A DNA stretch of 64,000 bases. Origin: Arthrobacter citreus (GTDB taxonomy: Bacteria; Bacillota; Bacilli; Bacillales; Bacillaceae_G). Shown here one piece after another: positions 9,454 through 21,069 of this stretch (position 1 is its first letter; every line of letters starts with the position of its first letter). The notes below the pieces were generated by a model. That model saw nothing but the letters and a program-made list of their open reading frames with translations. It did not search any database and had not been told where the DNA came from. Made by a program: the position numbers and the translations under genes. The stretch is from the NCBI GenBank assembly GCA_013200995.1, contig CP053688.1, positions 1,860,001 through 1,924,000 on the forward strand, written 5' to 3'.

Positions 9454-10338
9454 TTAGTTACCTTTAACTTGATTCATTACTTCTTCAGCAAAGTTATCTT
9501 CACGTTTTTCTAAGCCTTCTCCAACTTCATAACGAACGAAAGATGTAACAGTTCCGTTAGCAGCTTTAACGAATTGACCTACTTTAACGTCTGGGTTTTT
9601 AACGAAAGATTGATCTAATAAGCAGATTTCTTCGAAGTATTTACCAATACGTCCTTCAACCATTTTAGCAACGATGTTTTCTGGTTTACCTTCGTTTAAT
9701 GCTTGTTGAGTTAAAATTCCACGCTCATGCTCAACTTCTTCTTGAGAAACAGCATCACGAGAGATATATTTAGGGTTGATTGCAGCGATGTGCATAGAAA
9801 CGTCTTTAGCAACGTCTTCTTTAGTAGTTCCTTCTACAACTGAAAGAACACCGATACGTCCACCACTGTGTAAGTATGCACCAAATGCGTCAGCATCTGT
9901 TTTAGAAACTAGTTCAAAACGACGTAAAGAGATTTTTTCTCCGATTTTAGCGATTGAATGGTTGATGAAAGTTTCAAGAGTTTCACCGTTTTCCATTGTT
10001 TGAGCTAAAGCTTCTTCAACAGTTGCAGGTTTGTTAGCAACAATGTGTTTAGCTAAAATAGAACCTAATTCTTTGAAACCTTCGTTTTTAGCAACGAAAT
10101 CAGTTTCAGAGTTTACTTCGATTAGTACTGCATCGTTTCCAGAAACTTCAACGAAAGTTAAACCTTCAGCAGCGATACGATCACCTTTTTTAGCAGCTTT
10201 TGCGATCCCTTTTTCACGAAGGTAGTCGATTGCTTTTTCCATGTTACCTTCAGTTTCAGTTAATGCTTTTTTACAATCCATCATACCAGCGCCAGTTTTT
10301 TCACGTAATTCTTTTACCATTTGTGCAGTGATTGCCAT
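9454..10338 (-). CDS. tsf: Elongation factor Ts
   Basis: The nucleotide-exchange factor that regenerates EF-Tu-GTP during translation. The N-terminal UBA-like domain carries [19 protein letters not shown]. The dimerisation core has SETDFVAKN and the C-terminal part DQSFVKNPD. The start was set at ATG 10338 ([10 protein letters not shown]), because the ATG at 10347 immediately abuts AGGAG while this one has 9 nt spacing. The 294 aa are typical. It follows rpsB in the standard rpsB-tsf pair, although a terminator hairpin lies between them. Confidence 0.98.
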   Translation of the reverse strand: MAITAQMVKELREKTGAGMMDCKKALTETEGNMEKAIDYLREKGIAKAAKKGDRIAAEGLTFVEVSGNDAVLIEVNSETDFVAKNEGFKELGSILAKHIVANKPATVEEALAQTMENGETLETFINHSIAKIGEKISLRRFELVSKTDADAFGAYLHSGGRIGVLSVVEGTTKEDVAKDVSMHIAAINPKYISRDAVSQEEVEHERGILTQQALNEGKPENIVAKMVEGRIGKYFEEICLLDQSFVKNPDVKVGQFVKAANGTVTSFVRYEVGEGLEKREDNFAEEVMNQVKGN

Positions 10339-10413
10339 AGTATTCATCTCCTATATGTAAGCTTATTTTATTTAATCGTTTTATAAGGTAAACATTTTTT
10401 GATTATTTTAACC

Positions 10414-10456
10414 TTAAAAAAAGGTGATAAAAGGCTAAACCCTCTTATCACCTTTC
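10414..10456 (-). terminator. Terminator (attenuator-like) between rpsB and tsf
   Basis: On the minus strand AAAGGTGATAA and TTATCACCTTT arms form a stem of 11 bp, followed by a T run. Placement inside rpsB-tsf suggests partial termination that sets rpsB above tsf; that role is inferred. Confidence 0.8.
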
Positions 10457-10465
10457 AATTTCTCA

Positions 10466-11273
<808 letters not shown>

Positions 11274-11279
11274 TGGATT

Positions 11280-11308
11280 ACTATAGCATATGTAGAATTA
11301 TTTATCAA
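11280..11308 (-). promoter_or_regulatory. Sigma-A promoter of rpsB
   Basis: On the minus strand TTGATA (plus 11303-11308) is followed by a 17-bp spacer and TATAGT (plus 11280-11285), each 5/6 to consensus. The predicted start is near 11273. Confidence 0.75.
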
Positions 11309-11556
11309 GAGAAAACGAGAAATTATTGTCGAACTTTCTACTCTCTTATTTGAGTTGATTTAAATTTGACGTTTCCTGACTGATTTCAACTATAGAAAAG
11401 TCCAACATATTCTACAATTTATTTAATTGCTTCTATTAAAATAAATTTTTCTTTTGTCACTTGAATTTTTATTTGATTCTAAAAGCAATATTATCAGTAT
11501 AGGAATTTTTTGTTAATTTATTCAAAATTTATCTTGTATATTTTCTGTTCTTCAAA

Positions 11557-11587
11557 GAAAAAGCAAGAAACTTTGTCTGTTTCTCGC
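11557..11587 (-). terminator. Rho-independent terminator after sigD
   Basis: On the minus strand GCGAGAAAC and GTTTCTTGC (one G:T pair) close a 7-nt loop and are followed by TTTTTC. It lies about 110 nt past the sigD stop and separates sigD from rpsB. Confidence 0.75.
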
Positions 11588-11694
11588 AAAATTTTAAAAA
11601 ACGCATTCTTTCATTAAAGCAAAATAATTAAATAATAATGCCAACTACTTATTAAGAAAAAAATTTAATCCACACGATATTAAGTTGAATAATA

Positions 11695-12462
11695 CTAGTT
11701 ATTACTAAAAAAATCCCTAAGTTTAAAAATTGCTTTTGCATGGATTTGAGAAACTCTAGATGTAGACAAGTTAATAATTGACCCTATTTCAGTAAATGTT
11801 AATTCTTCATGATAAAACAAGCTAATAACCATTTGTTCTTTCTCATTTAATTCAGCAACAATCGTCTCGGCTAACTGTTTAATTTGTTCATCCTTCAGTA
11901 TTTCCTCTTCTGGTGTTAATGTTTCGTGATTTCTAATCGTCTGGATAAAATTTACTTGTCCATCTCCATCATCTTTTATTTGGTCATCAAATGATAACAT
12001 ATTTGAAAAAAATACATCATTAATGACATTAACAACTTCTTTTGAGGAAAAACCAGTATATTGTGCAATTTCTTCTGGGGTGACTTTGCGCTGAAGCGTT
12101 GGTTCTAGCTTTTCAATAGCATAATCAATTTTCTTAGCTTTATCTCTCGTAGTTCTAGGTAGCCAATCCTCTTTTCGAAGACCATCCATTATATTTCCAC
12201 TTATTCTAATTGAAGCATAGGTTTCAAACTTTAAATCCCTATTTGGATCGAACTTCTCTAATGCGTCATATAAGCCCATCATCGCAAAACTTCTTAAATC
12301 ATCTCTACTGACATTTGAAGGTAATCTATGAGCTATACGATTAACTTGAAAATGAACTAATGGCATATAAATGCGAACTAACGCATCTCCTGCATTTACA
12401 TCGCGATCCTCTATCCACGTTTTCCAATAACTTTGTGAAACATTTTTTTGAACTTGCAACAC
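11695..12462 (-). CDS. sigD: FliA/SigD-family RNA polymerase sigma factor, detached from any flagellar operon
   Basis: A group 3 sigma-70 factor that in Bacillus directs flagellin, motor, chemotaxis and autolysin genes. Region 2 is intact (MGLYDALEKFDPNRDLKFET, then ASIRISGNIMDGLRKEDWLP). Region 3 follows, and region 4 carries ELTFTEIGSIINLSTSRVSQ. Length is about 255 aa, as for B. subtilis SigD. The frame opens at GTG 12471, inside the Shine-Dalgarno GAGGTG, so GTG 12462 or TTG 12459 is the more likely start. Its normal upstream fla/che genes are absent; codY is the next gene. Nothing in the conserved regions looks damaged. No SigD-type promoter (TAAA with CCGATAT) was found in the gap upstream. 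Confidence 0.92.
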   Translation of the reverse strand: MLQVQKNVSQSYWKTWIEDRDVNAGDALVRIYMPLVHFQVNRIAHRLPSNVSRDDLRSFAMMGLYDALEKFDPNRDLKFETYASIRISGNIMDGLRKEDWLPRTTRDKAKKIDYAIEKLEPTLQRKVTPEEIAQYTGFSSKEVVNVINDVFFSNMLSFDDQIKDDGDGQVNFIQTIRNHETLTPEEEILKDEQIKQLAETIVAELNEKEQMVISLFYHEELTFTEIGSIINLSTSRVSQIHAKAIFKLRDFFSNN

Positions 12463-13552
12463 GTCTTTCACCTCAGCGAATTACCATATTATGTTGATAA
12501 CTTGATTCAAATTCAACTCCCTTTAAGTTTGAGTTTACTTGTGAAAATTAATTAGGTCATTAATACATTAGTAGAATTGAATCGTTGTGCTCTCACACAT
12601 CTTTTTTGTAGTCCTCTTTAAATTTAATAATTAATTTTAAAGTGATTTTTTTATGTATTATAAATGCATTGCCACAATATACTGATGTCTTGCTTCATTC
12701 GTTCCATCACTTAAAATGTTATGCTAATTGAACCTTAACAAAGCGAAAAAATTATACGGTTATATCAATAAACAAATAATTTAGGTAATGAATATGAATC
12801 TATTAAAAAATTTCCGACTTTCTTTAATAAGAATCAACTAAATCTTCAAACTCAAATAGTATTTCAAATACACACTACATCTTTTAAAAAGCGATTTTGT
12901 TTTCCCGTAATTACTTTACGAATTAAACTTTATGGTTCACTTTTCTACTACCTTAAAAAAATTATAATATTAAATCCACCAATTTTATCCTCATATTCTT
13001 TAAGATACTGTGAAAACTTTTCTAATTTTTTTAAAACATTTCATTAAAATGAATGATCCATGTTAATTTTTTAAAATAATTATTAAATTTTAGAATTCTA
13101 TTTTAAGCACATAAAAATATTAGATTTAATTAAAGAGGTTGAGCTATTAAATAAAATACTTAATAAAGATCTTTTTTTAATCTATATTGATTTTTCTCTT
13201 TTAAATATTTTGATTAAAATTAAATTCTAGAGTGTATCATTCTAAAAATAGTATACGTTCAAAAGGCTAAATATTCTTTCATTACAAAGTTTATATTCGA
13301 GCAATGTTTTTTCATAATAAAATAAACCTTCACAGTTTTGTATATAATTTTTACACAATATTAAAAAGATAATTCTACATTATCCATTTTTATGAAGAAC
13401 CTAGTTAGCTTCCAATATTAATAATTAGAAAAAAATTATCGTATTTCCTAGATTAGAGACCTTCAAAGTATTCATCTAACAATAGTTGAGTAAAAAATAA
13501 AAAACCTTTCCTCTAATGTTCCATAAGAGAAAAGGTTTTTATTTATTATTAA
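12463..13552. other. AT-rich gene-free interval where the fla/che operon would lie
   Basis: About 1.1 kb separates codY from sigD. It is visibly more AT-rich than its surroundings, full of A and T runs, and has frequent stops in all frames. I found no frame with a ribosome-binding site and no recognisable fragment of a flagellar protein. Apart from the codY terminator at its right end I see no feature I can name. Confidence 0.75.
13497..13541 (-). terminator. Rho-independent terminator after codY
   Basis: On the minus strand AAAAACCTTTtCTCT pairs with AGAGgAAAGGTTTTT across a 12-nt loop, followed by a T-rich tract. It closes the xerC-hslV-hslU-codY unit. Confidence 0.85.
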
Positions 13553-14332
13553 TTAGTTAGACTTTAATTTTTCTAATTCTAATAAGAATTTATCATTTAG
13601 TACTTTAATATAAGTACCTTTCATTCCTAGTGATCTAGATTCGATAACACCAGCACTTTCTAATTTACGTAGTGCGTTTACGATCACAGATCTTGTAATT
13701 CCAACACGGTCAGCAATTTTACTTGCTACTAATAAACCTTCGTAACCATTTAATTCTTCAAAAATATGCTCAATTGCTTCTAATTCGCTATAAGAAAGAG
13801 ATGAAATAGCCATTTGTACAACAGCTTTACTTCTTGCTTCTTCTTCAATTTCTTCAGCTTTTTCACGTAGAATTTCCATACCTACTACTGTTGCGCCATA
13901 TTCAGCTAAGATTAAATCGTCATTTTCAAAATCTTGATTAATTCGCGCTAGTACTAGAGTACCTAAACGCTCACCACCACCGATAATTGGAACAATCGTT
14001 GTTAAACCACCAGAAAATAAATCTTTATTTTCAACTGGGAATGCAGTGTATTCACTGTTAATATCTATATTTGAAGAAGTTTCATTAATATTAAATAGGG
14101 TTTGAGTGTACTCTTCAGGGAATTGGCGATCACTGAACATTTTTTGCATACGCTCATTTTCGATTTTTTGGTGAAGACCATAACCTAATAACTTCCCTTT
14201 ACGGCTTAAAATAAATACGTTTGATTCAATTACTTCTTCTAATGTATCAGCCATTTCTTTAAAGTTTACTGGTTTACCTGCAGATTGTTGTAATAACTTA
14301 TTAATCTTTCTTGTTTTTTCTAATAATTGCAT
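13553..14332 (-). CDS. codY: GTP-sensing global transcriptional repressor CodY
   Basis: CodY binds branched-chain amino acids and GTP and represses stationary-phase and amino-acid genes in rich medium. The 259-aa length equals the Bacillus family. An N-terminal GAF domain (about 1-155) binds isoleucine/valine. A linker helix follows, then a winged helix-turn-helix at about 203-235 ([17 protein letters not shown]). The ATG has GGAGG 11 nt upstream. It is the last gene of the conserved xerC-hslV-hslU-codY cluster and ends at a clear terminator. Confidence 0.98.
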   Translation of the reverse strand: MQLLEKTRKINKLLQQSAGKPVNFKEMADTLEEVIESNVFILSRKGKLLGYGLHQKIENERMQKMFSDRQFPEEYTQTLFNINETSSNIDINSEYTAFPVENKDLFSGGLTTIVPIIGGGERLGTLVLARINQDFENDDLILAEYGATVVGMEILREKAEEIEEEARSKAVVQMAISSLSYSELEAIEHIFEELNGYEGLLVASKIADRVGITRSVIVNALRKLESAGVIESRSLGMKGTYIKVLNDKFLLELEKLKSN

Positions 14333-14366
14333 CTTTCTAAATGCCTCCTATTTAATTGTACGTTTC

Positions 14367-15758
14367 CTATAAAATGAATTGACTTATGTCTTTATCTTTT
14401 GCAATATTTGCGAGTTTTTCATTTACGTATTGTGGTGTAATCATGATTGTACCCATTTGAATCTCAGAAGCTTCAAACGATAAATCCTCAAGAAGTCTTT
14501 CCATAATCGTATGCAATCTTCTCGCACCAATATTGTCAGTAGTCTGATTAACATCAAATGCTATTTCTGCTATTCTACGTATAGCATCGTCAGAAAATTC
14601 GATTTGTATACCTTCTGTAGACAATAATGCTTTATATTGTTTAATAATTGAAAAATCTGGTTCAACTAAAATCCGAACAAAGTCATCAACAGATAGCTTT
14701 CCTAATTCTACACGAATTGGGAAGCGCCCTTGTAATTCAGGTATTAGATCAGAAGGTTTTGAAATATGAAATGCTCCCGCTGCAATAAATAGAATATGAT
14801 CCGTTTTGATTGGTCCATACTTTGTTACAACTGTACTACCTTCAACAATTGGTAAGATATCTCTTTGTACTCCTTCTCTAGAAACATCTTGAGTAGAGTT
14901 TTGTTTACTTGCAATCTTATCAATTTCATCTATGAAAATAATACCTAATTGTTCAGCCCTATAAACTGCTTCCTGGGTTACTTCATCCATATCAATTAAT
15001 TTCTGAGCTTCTTCATTTGTTAAAATTTTACGAGCTTCTTTAACGGAAAGCTTTCTTTTTTTAGTTTTCTTTGGAAATAAACTACCCAATGACTCTTGAA
15101 AGTTCATCCCCATTTGTTCCATTCCAGTTCCTTGCATGAAATCTAGCATTGGAGCTTGCTGTTGTTCTACTTCAACAGAAACAAGTTCTTCTTCTAGTTT
15201 TCCAGATAAAAGTTGAAATTCTATATTTCTTCTTTTAGACGTTAATTCTGTATCATTCTCTTCTTGCTCAGCATTCGAGTTTTGTGCATCTTGATTAAAA
15301 AGCATCTCAAGTGGGTTTTTAAATGAAGCTTGTTTTTTCATACTCGGTACAAGAAGTTTTACTAATCTAGTATTAGCATTTTTTTCAGCTTGTTCTTTCA
15401 CCTTATTCATACGCTCTTCTTTTACTATTCGAATGGCAGTTTGGGTTAAATCACGAATCATTGATTCAACATCTCTACCAACATAACCAACCTCAGTAAA
15501 TTTAGTAGCTTCAACTTTAATGAAAGGAGCTCCAACTAATTTTGCCATCCTTCTAGCAATTTCAGTTTTACCTACACCAGTTGGGCCAATCATTAATATA
15601 TTTTTTGGTGAAATCTCTTCTCGGAATGACTCTTCAAGTAAACTTCTACGATATCGATTTCTGAGTGCAATTGCTACTGCTTTTTTCGCTTGTTGCTGTC
15701 CAACAATATATTGATCTAGTTTTTCAACAATTTGACGAGGCGTGAAAGAAGTACTCAT
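14367..15758 (-). CDS. hslU: ATP-dependent protease ATPase subunit HslU/ClpY
   Basis: AAA+ unfoldase that feeds substrates to HslV. The Walker A motif GPTGVGKT is at residues 58-65, the Walker B segment is [11 protein letters not shown], and a variable I-domain with charged and Gln-rich stretches lies between them. The conserved C-terminal tail ends in KDISQFIL, the part that inserts into HslV. The start is ATG 15758 ([11 protein letters not shown]) with AGGAG upstream; a longer frame overlaps hslV. Length is 463 aa. The gene begins 11 nt after hslV. Confidence 0.97.
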   Translation of the reverse strand: MSTSFTPRQIVEKLDQYIVGQQQAKKAVAIALRNRYRRSLLEESFREEISPKNILMIGPTGVGKTEIARRMAKLVGAPFIKVEATKFTEVGYVGRDVESMIRDLTQTAIRIVKEERMNKVKEQAEKNANTRLVKLLVPSMKKQASFKNPLEMLFNQDAQNSNAEQEENDTELTSKRRNIEFQLLSGKLEEELVSVEVEQQQAPMLDFMQGTGMEQMGMNFQESLGSLFPKKTKKRKLSVKEARKILTNEEAQKLIDMDEVTQEAVYRAEQLGIIFIDEIDKIASKQNSTQDVSREGVQRDILPIVEGSTVVTKYGPIKTDHILFIAAGAFHISKPSDLIPELQGRFPIRVELGKLSVDDFVRILVEPDFSIIKQYKALLSTEGIQIEFSDDAIRRIAEIAFDVNQTTDNIGARRLHTIMERLLEDLSFEASEIQMGTIMITPQYVNEKLANIAKDKDISQFIL

Positions 15759-15769
15759 AATACACTCTC

Positions 15770-16315
15770 CTATTCTAATTCTTCTAATATTATATTTCCG
15801 TTCGTATAAACACAAATATCACTAGCAGTCTTTAAACTTGCATAAGCAATTTGTTTTGCTGAAAGATTGTCACCTGCGTTTTCCTTTAATGCACGGCCTG
15901 CTGCAAGGGCGTAATTCCCTCCAGAACCAATTGCAAGAATTCCATCATCAGGTTCAATTACTTCACCAGTACCAGAAATTAATAATAATGAATTATGATC
16001 CATTACAATCAGTAAGGCTTCAAGTTTATGTAATACTCGATCTGTTCTCCATTTTTTTGCTAATTCAACAGCAGCTCGTTGAATATTACCATTATATTCA
16101 ACTAACTTGCCCTCAAAAAGTTCGAATAAAGTAAATGCATCTGCAACTGACCCTGCAAATCCAGCTAAAACTTTTCCATTAAAAAGCTTTCTAACCTTTC
16201 TTGCAGTGTGCTTCATTACTACTGCATTACCAAAAGTTACTTGACCATCACCTGCCATGGCACTTTTTCCATTGTGGCTAATTGCGAAAATCGTTGTAGC
16301 ATGAAAATTGGACAT
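15770..16315 (-). CDS. hslV: ATP-dependent protease peptidase subunit HslV/ClpQ, Ser-type N-terminus
   Basis: Peptidase half of the HslUV (CodWX) proteasome-like complex. Core motifs [23 protein letters not shown] and [12 protein letters not shown] are present. The N-terminus is [10 protein letters not shown], so removal of Met exposes Ser2 instead of the Thr found in most HslV proteins. B. subtilis CodW has the same arrangement and is known to use a Ser nucleophile. The aligned TT pair sits five residues further in. At 181 aa it is full length. AAGGAGG precedes the start. Confidence 0.96.
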   Translation of the reverse strand: MSNFHATTIFAISHNGKSAMAGDGQVTFGNAVVMKHTARKVRKLFNGKVLAGFAGSVADAFTLFELFEGKLVEYNGNIQRAAVELAKKWRTDRVLHKLEALLIVMDHNSLLLISGTGEVIEPDDGILAIGSGGNYALAAGRALKENAGDNLSAKQIAYASLKTASDICVYTNGNIILEELE

Positions 16316-16362
16316 TTGAATCCTCCTTAGAAATGTCGATTAATTTCTAAAATTGAGCTCGT

Positions 16363-17262
16363 CTATGCTCTAGGATGATGTAAATTGTATACTTTTTGTA
16401 ATCTTTCCTTCGTTACATGTGTATAGATTTGAGTAGATGATAAGTTCTCATGTCCAAGTAATTCTTGTACACTACGAATATCAGCACCGTTATCAAGCAT
16501 ATGCGTAGCAAAGGTATGCCTTAACATATGTGGATAGATTTTATTAGTCAACGAAGTATCATTGATCATTTTTTCTAAAATACCACGGACGCCCCTTGCT
16601 GTAAGCCTTGTACCACGGTGATTCAAAAAAAGATCATCATTTATTTGCTTGTTAGCTACTATCAGTCTATTTCGGCCATCTTCTATATATGTATGAAGAG
16701 CTTTTTCTGCATAACTACCAAAGGGAATATACCGCTGCTTATTCCCTTTGCCTGTTACCAAAATAGTCCCAATTTGAAAATCTATGTCTTTTAATTTCAA
16801 ACTACAGCATTCACTTACTCGCATACCTGTAGCATATAGCAATTCTAAAATGGCTTGATTTCTTTGTCCAAGTTCCGTATCTAGATCGCTAACCTTAAAT
16901 AGTTTTTCAAGTTCTTCCTTGTATAAAAATCTTGGTATCATAGTTTCTTTTTTAGGAAGTGACGCTAGCACAAAAGGATTCTCTTTTGCCTCATTTTCTC
17001 TCATTAGAAAACGATAGAAACTTCTTAAACAAGAAATATGTTTTGAGACTGTACGTCTTGATAGCTGTTTGTCATGCAAAGTTGTTAAATAGAGACGAAC
17101 ATCAGAATAAGTAACTGAAGAAAATGAAATAATGGATTGTTGTTCCATAAAAACTAGAAATTGTTCAACAATTTTTTTATAACTATTTAATGTGTATTGT
17201 GAAGAGTTTTTCTCTAATTGTAAATACTGAATGAACAATTGACACAATATTTTAATATTCAA
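16363..17262 (-). CDS. xerC: Tyrosine recombinase XerC (CodV)
   Basis: Chromosome dimer resolution recombinase acting at dif with XerD/RipX. The core-binding N-terminal SAM-like domain covers about 1-90. The catalytic residues are all visible: Arg148, Lys172, His245, Arg248, His271 and the nucleophile Tyr280. It starts with TTG at 17262, eight nt after GAGGAG. The 299-aa length and the place between trmFO and hslV are as in B. subtilis codV, so this is the chromosomal housekeeping enzyme and not an integrase of a mobile element. Confidence 0.95.
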   Translation of the reverse strand: MNIKILCQLFIQYLQLEKNSSQYTLNSYKKIVEQFLVFMEQQSIISFSSVTYSDVRLYLTTLHDKQLSRRTVSKHISCLRSFYRFLMRENEAKENPFVLASLPKKETMIPRFLYKEELEKLFKVSDLDTELGQRNQAILELLYATGMRVSECCSLKLKDIDFQIGTILVTGKGNKQRYIPFGSYAEKALHTYIEDGRNRLIVANKQINDDLFLNHRGTRLTARGVRGILEKMINDTSLTNKIYPHMLRHTFATHMLDNGADIRSVQELLGHENLSSTQIYTHVTKERLQKVYNLHHPRA

Positions 17263-17326
17263 GGTATTTTCTCCTCACAAGCCACTACATACTAACATAT
17301 TAAGTAGCTATTTGCAATTTATTTTC

Positions 17327-18631
17327 TTAACATTCTACAAAATTCATAATTGATTCTAATGCTCTATTTGCATAAGCTTCGTAGCGTTCTTGTTTTCGCT
17401 TAATTTTCATTTCAAGTCTTGGGAATAGTCCGAAATTTGCATTCATTGGCTGGAAATGTTTCTCGCTAGTAGTCGTAATATAATTTGCCATACTTCCGAT
17501 TGCAGTTTCTGCTGGGAATACTACTAATTCTTTTTCCATTACATGTCTAGCTGCGTTAATTCCAGCTACTAAACCAGATGCTGCTGATTCTACATAACCT
17601 TCTACTCCAGTCATTTGGCCAGCGAAAAATAAATCATTACGTCCTTTAAATTTATAAGTTGGTTCTAATAGTTTAGGTGAATTAATAAACGTATTTCGAT
17701 GCATTACTCCATAACGTACAATTTCAGCATTTTCAAGACCTGGAATTAACTGTAGTACCTCTTTTTGAGGACCCCATTTTAAATGTGTTTGGAACCCAAC
17801 AATATTATATAAAGTTCCAGCACTGTCATCTTGACGTAGCTGTACGACTGCGTGTGGTATCTTTCCTGTTTTTGGGTCTTCTAACCCTACTGGTTTCATT
17901 GGACCAAACAGTAACGTCTGTTTTCCACGTTTAGCCATTACTTCAACTGGCATACATCCTTCAAAGAATATTTCCTTTTCAAACTCTTTTAAAGGTACTG
18001 TTTCTGAAGTTGTTAATGCTTCATAAAAGCGATCGAATTCTTCTTCATTCATTGGACAGTTTAAATAAGCCGCTTCGCCTTTATCGTATCTCGATTTTAA
18101 ATATACTTTATTTAAATCAATACTTTCCTTTTCTACAATTGGAGCAGCTGCATCATAGAAATAAAAATAATCCTCTCCAGTCAATTCTTTTAATTGCTGT
18201 GAAAGTTCTGGTGAAGTTAAAGGTCCTGTTGCGATAACAGTTGGTCCTTCAGGTATTTTTGTCATTTCTTCGTTATGCACGGTTACATTAGGATGATTTT
18301 TTACATATTCCGTAACACGACTTGCAAATTCATGACGGTCGACAGCAAGTGCACCACCTGCAGGAACAGCACATTCATCAGCAGATCGAATAATAACCGA
18401 ATCAAGTCTTCTCATTTCTTCTTTCAAAACACCTACAGCGTTTGTTAATGTATTTGCTCTTAGTGAATTACTACAAACTAACTCAGCAAACTTATCTGTA
18501 TGATGTGCAGGAGTTTGTCTTACTGGTCTCATTTCGTATAAGTGTACTTTTATTCCTCTTTTTGCAATTTGATAAGCAGCCTCACTTCCTGCTAAACCTG
18601 CTCCGATTACATTAATAAATTGTTCCTTCAT
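17327..18631 (-). CDS. trmFO: tRNA m5U54 methyltransferase, folate/FAD-dependent TrmFO
   Basis: Methylates U54 in the T-loop of tRNAs, using methylenetetrahydrofolate and FADH2 (formerly Gid). The N-terminal FAD-binding motif is [14 protein letters not shown]. The family segments [10 protein letters not shown] (with a conserved Cys), [10 protein letters not shown] and [18 protein letters not shown] follow. Its 434 aa are typical. It lies between topA and xerC, as in B. subtilis. Confidence 0.97.
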   Translation of the reverse strand: MKEQFINVIGAGLAGSEAAYQIAKRGIKVHLYEMRPVRQTPAHHTDKFAELVCSNSLRANTLTNAVGVLKEEMRRLDSVIIRSADECAVPAGGALAVDRHEFASRVTEYVKNHPNVTVHNEEMTKIPEGPTVIATGPLTSPELSQQLKELTGEDYFYFYDAAAPIVEKESIDLNKVYLKSRYDKGEAAYLNCPMNEEEFDRFYEALTTSETVPLKEFEKEIFFEGCMPVEVMAKRGKQTLLFGPMKPVGLEDPKTGKIPHAVVQLRQDDSAGTLYNIVGFQTHLKWGPQKEVLQLIPGLENAEIVRYGVMHRNTFINSPKLLEPTYKFKGRNDLFFAGQMTGVEGYVESAASGLVAGINAARHVMEKELVVFPAETAIGSMANYITTTSEKHFQPMNANFGLFPRLEMKIKRKQERYEAYANRALESIMNFVEC

Positions 18632-18726
18632 TGATAACTCCTTCTACGCTGTTTAAATAAAAATTACGTAATATTATTTTATATTTTTTTTCTTAAAGTT
18701 TTCTTAATCAATAGTTGATATGAAAA

Positions 18727-18753
18727 GTAAAAGTGAGCAAATTAATTGCTCAC
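18727..18753 (-). terminator. Rho-independent terminator after topA
   Basis: A perfect 8-bp stem (GTGAGCAA 18733-18740 with TTGCTCAC 18746-18753) has a 5-nt loop. It begins 1 nt after the topA stop and is followed on the minus strand by TTTTACTTTT. Confidence 0.8.
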
Positions 18754-18754
18754 A

Positions 18755-20830
18755 TCACACTTGTTGATCCTCTTTGTAATCACAAGATACACATTGAACT
18801 TGAATTCCTTTTTTCATTTTCTTTTCAACTAATAAGTTGTCACATTTCGGACAAGGTCTTCCGATTGGCTTATCCCATGATAAGAATTCACATTCAGGAT
18901 AATTCGTGCATCCATAGAAAATTCGATTCTTTTTCGATTTACGTTCAATAATATTGCCGTCTTTACATGTAGGGCATTTAACGCCAATATCTTTTACGAT
19001 TGCTTTTGTATTACGACAATCTGGGAAGTTTGAACATGCCATAAACTTACCGTATCGACCCATTTTAAATACCATAGGGCTTCCACATTGTTCGCAATCT
19101 TCACCAGCAGGTTCATCTCTGATTTCAACTTTTTGCATTTCTTTTTCTGCTATTTCTAAGTGTTTTTCAAAACCTTTATAAAATTGATCAATGATTTGAA
19201 TCCAATTCACATTGCCGTCTTCAATTTTATCAAGGTCACCTTCCATTTGAACTGTAAATTCAATATTAATGACTTCTGGGAAAAATTCAACGACTAAATC
19301 AAACACTATTTGACCAAGTTCAGTTGGTACAAATCGTTTATTATCTAAAGAAACATATCCACGCTTTTGAATAGTTTCTAATGTTGGTACGTAAGTTGAT
19401 GGTCGACCAATTCCGACCTCTTCAAGCGTTTTTACTAGCCTTGCCTCTGTATAACGTGGAGGTGGCTGTGTAAAATGTTGTTCAGGTAAAATATCTTCCA
19501 TTTTAACCTTTTCACCTTCAGCTAGTGGTGGAAGTAAGCGATCTTTTTCCTCAGTACCATCATCATTACTTTCAATATAAACCTTCATGAAGCCGGGAAA
19601 TTTAACGACAGAACCATTTGCTCTAAATATTACATTATTATTAGTTAGATCAACTTTAACCGTATCAAGCACTGCTGATGACATCTGACTAGCAACAAAT
19701 CGTTCCCATATTAATTTATATAGTCGATATTGATCTCGGCTTACATGTGCTTTAATCGTATCTGGTGAACGCAATGTAGATGTTGGCCTAATTGCTTCGT
19801 GTGCATCTTGTACTTTATCTGATTTTTTTTCATTTTTTTTATTTGTAGCAACAAAATCAGCGCCGTATGTTTCAACAATATAAGATTTTGCTTCTTCAGT
19901 TGCAACATCTGAAATACGTGTCGAGTCAGTTCTCATGTAAGTGATTAGTCCGACTTGCCCTCCACTACCTAAAGAGATTCCTTCATATAATTGCTGGGCA
20001 ATCATCATCGTTTTCTTAGCGCGCATATTCAATTTCCTAGCCGCTTCTTGTTGAAGTAAAGAAGTAGTAAATGCAGTAGCTGGATTACGCTTACGTTCTT
20101 TTCTAGTGACACTTTGAACTTCGAAGCTATCACCTTTTATTTGTGATAAAACTTTTTCTACTTCAGCTTCTGAGCCTAATTCTAATTTTTTTCCATTAAC
20201 ACCGTAAAAAAATGTATCAAATGCTTCTTTCTTTGTAATCCCCTTACTCTTAATTGTCCAATATTCTTCAGGTTGGAAAATTTCAATTTCTTTTTCTCGT
20301 TCAATAATCAGTCTTAATGCGACGGATTGAACTCGACCTGCACTTAAACCTTTTTTTACTTTCTTCCATAGTAATGGACTAATGTTATATCCTACTAAAC
20401 GATCTAATACGCGTCGAGCTTGTTGTGCGTCTACTAAATTCATATTAATTGGTCTAGGTTTTTTAAAAGATTCTTTAATAGCATCTTTTGTAATTTCATT
20501 AAACACTACACGACAATCTGAACTTGTATCGATATTAAGTGTATTAGCAATGTGCCAGGCAATTGCTTCTCCTTCACGATCTGGATCGGCCGCTAGATAT
20601 ATTTTCTTTGCTTTTTTGGCAGCTGATCTTAAATCCTTTAAAACTGGCCCTTTTCCACGAATTGTTATGTATTTTGGGTTGTAATCGTTTTCTATTTCAA
20701 TCCCCATCTGGCTCTTAGGTAAATCTCGAACATGTCCCATCGATGCAATTACTTTAAATTTTTTACCTAAGTACTTTTCAATTGTTTTAGCCTTTGAAGG
20801 GGACTCCACTATCACTAAATTTTCTGCCAT
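18755..20830 (-). CDS. topA: DNA topoisomerase I (type IA)
   Basis: Relaxes negative supercoils through a transient 5'-phosphotyrosine link. An N-terminal TOPRIM domain contains [15 protein letters not shown] and [14 protein letters not shown]. The catalytic Tyr lies in [11 protein letters not shown] near residue 298. Three C-terminal zinc-binding modules of the C4 kind follow (starting [16 protein letters not shown] and CPKCDNLL). Length is 691 aa, the same as the B. subtilis enzyme. The terminator at 18733-18753 abuts the stop. Confidence 0.97.
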   Translation of the reverse strand: MAENLVIVESPSKAKTIEKYLGKKFKVIASMGHVRDLPKSQMGIEIENDYNPKYITIRGKGPVLKDLRSAAKKAKKIYLAADPDREGEAIAWHIANTLNIDTSSDCRVVFNEITKDAIKESFKKPRPINMNLVDAQQARRVLDRLVGYNISPLLWKKVKKGLSAGRVQSVALRLIIEREKEIEIFQPEEYWTIKSKGITKKEAFDTFFYGVNGKKLELGSEAEVEKVLSQIKGDSFEVQSVTRKERKRNPATAFTTSLLQQEAARKLNMRAKKTMMIAQQLYEGISLGSGGQVGLITYMRTDSTRISDVATEEAKSYIVETYGADFVATNKKNEKKSDKVQDAHEAIRPTSTLRSPDTIKAHVSRDQYRLYKLIWERFVASQMSSAVLDTVKVDLTNNNVIFRANGSVVKFPGFMKVYIESNDDGTEEKDRLLPPLAEGEKVKMEDILPEQHFTQPPPRYTEARLVKTLEEVGIGRPSTYVPTLETIQKRGYVSLDNKRFVPTELGQIVFDLVVEFFPEVINIEFTVQMEGDLDKIEDGNVNWIQIIDQFYKGFEKHLEIAEKEMQKVEIRDEPAGEDCEQCGSPMVFKMGRYGKFMACSNFPDCRNTKAIVKDIGVKCPTCKDGNIIERKSKKNRIFYGCTNYPECEFLSWDKPIGRPCPKCDNLLVEKKMKKGIQVQCVSCDYKEDQQV

Positions 20831-21069
20831 CTTTTAAGCCTCCTGAGAGTTTACTATTCATTACTCTCTGTATTCCTTGTTTCATTCATTAATTCTTATT
20901 TATTCTCAAATAGATTCATAATAAGAAGAGTTCAATTATATTTTTAATTTTCCTTCATACAATTTCAAATTGTATAGTTTATTCTATACATTAGTCAAAT
21001 TTTATTTAGATATAAAATAACACAAGTCGCAATAGTATTGTCAAATTTTTGTAATATAAACATATTTTT

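Noticed and set aside
12780..12842. Small plus-strand frame starting MNMNLLKNFR in the codY-sigD interval
   Set aside because: Only 17 codons, a weak ribosome-binding site and no homology I recognise. Such frames are expected by chance in AT-rich DNA.
16363..17262. Tyrosine recombinase as a sign of a prophage or integrative element
   Set aside because: It is the housekeeping XerC/CodV in its conserved trmFO-xerC-hslV-hslU-codY neighbourhood, with no attachment sites or cargo genes.
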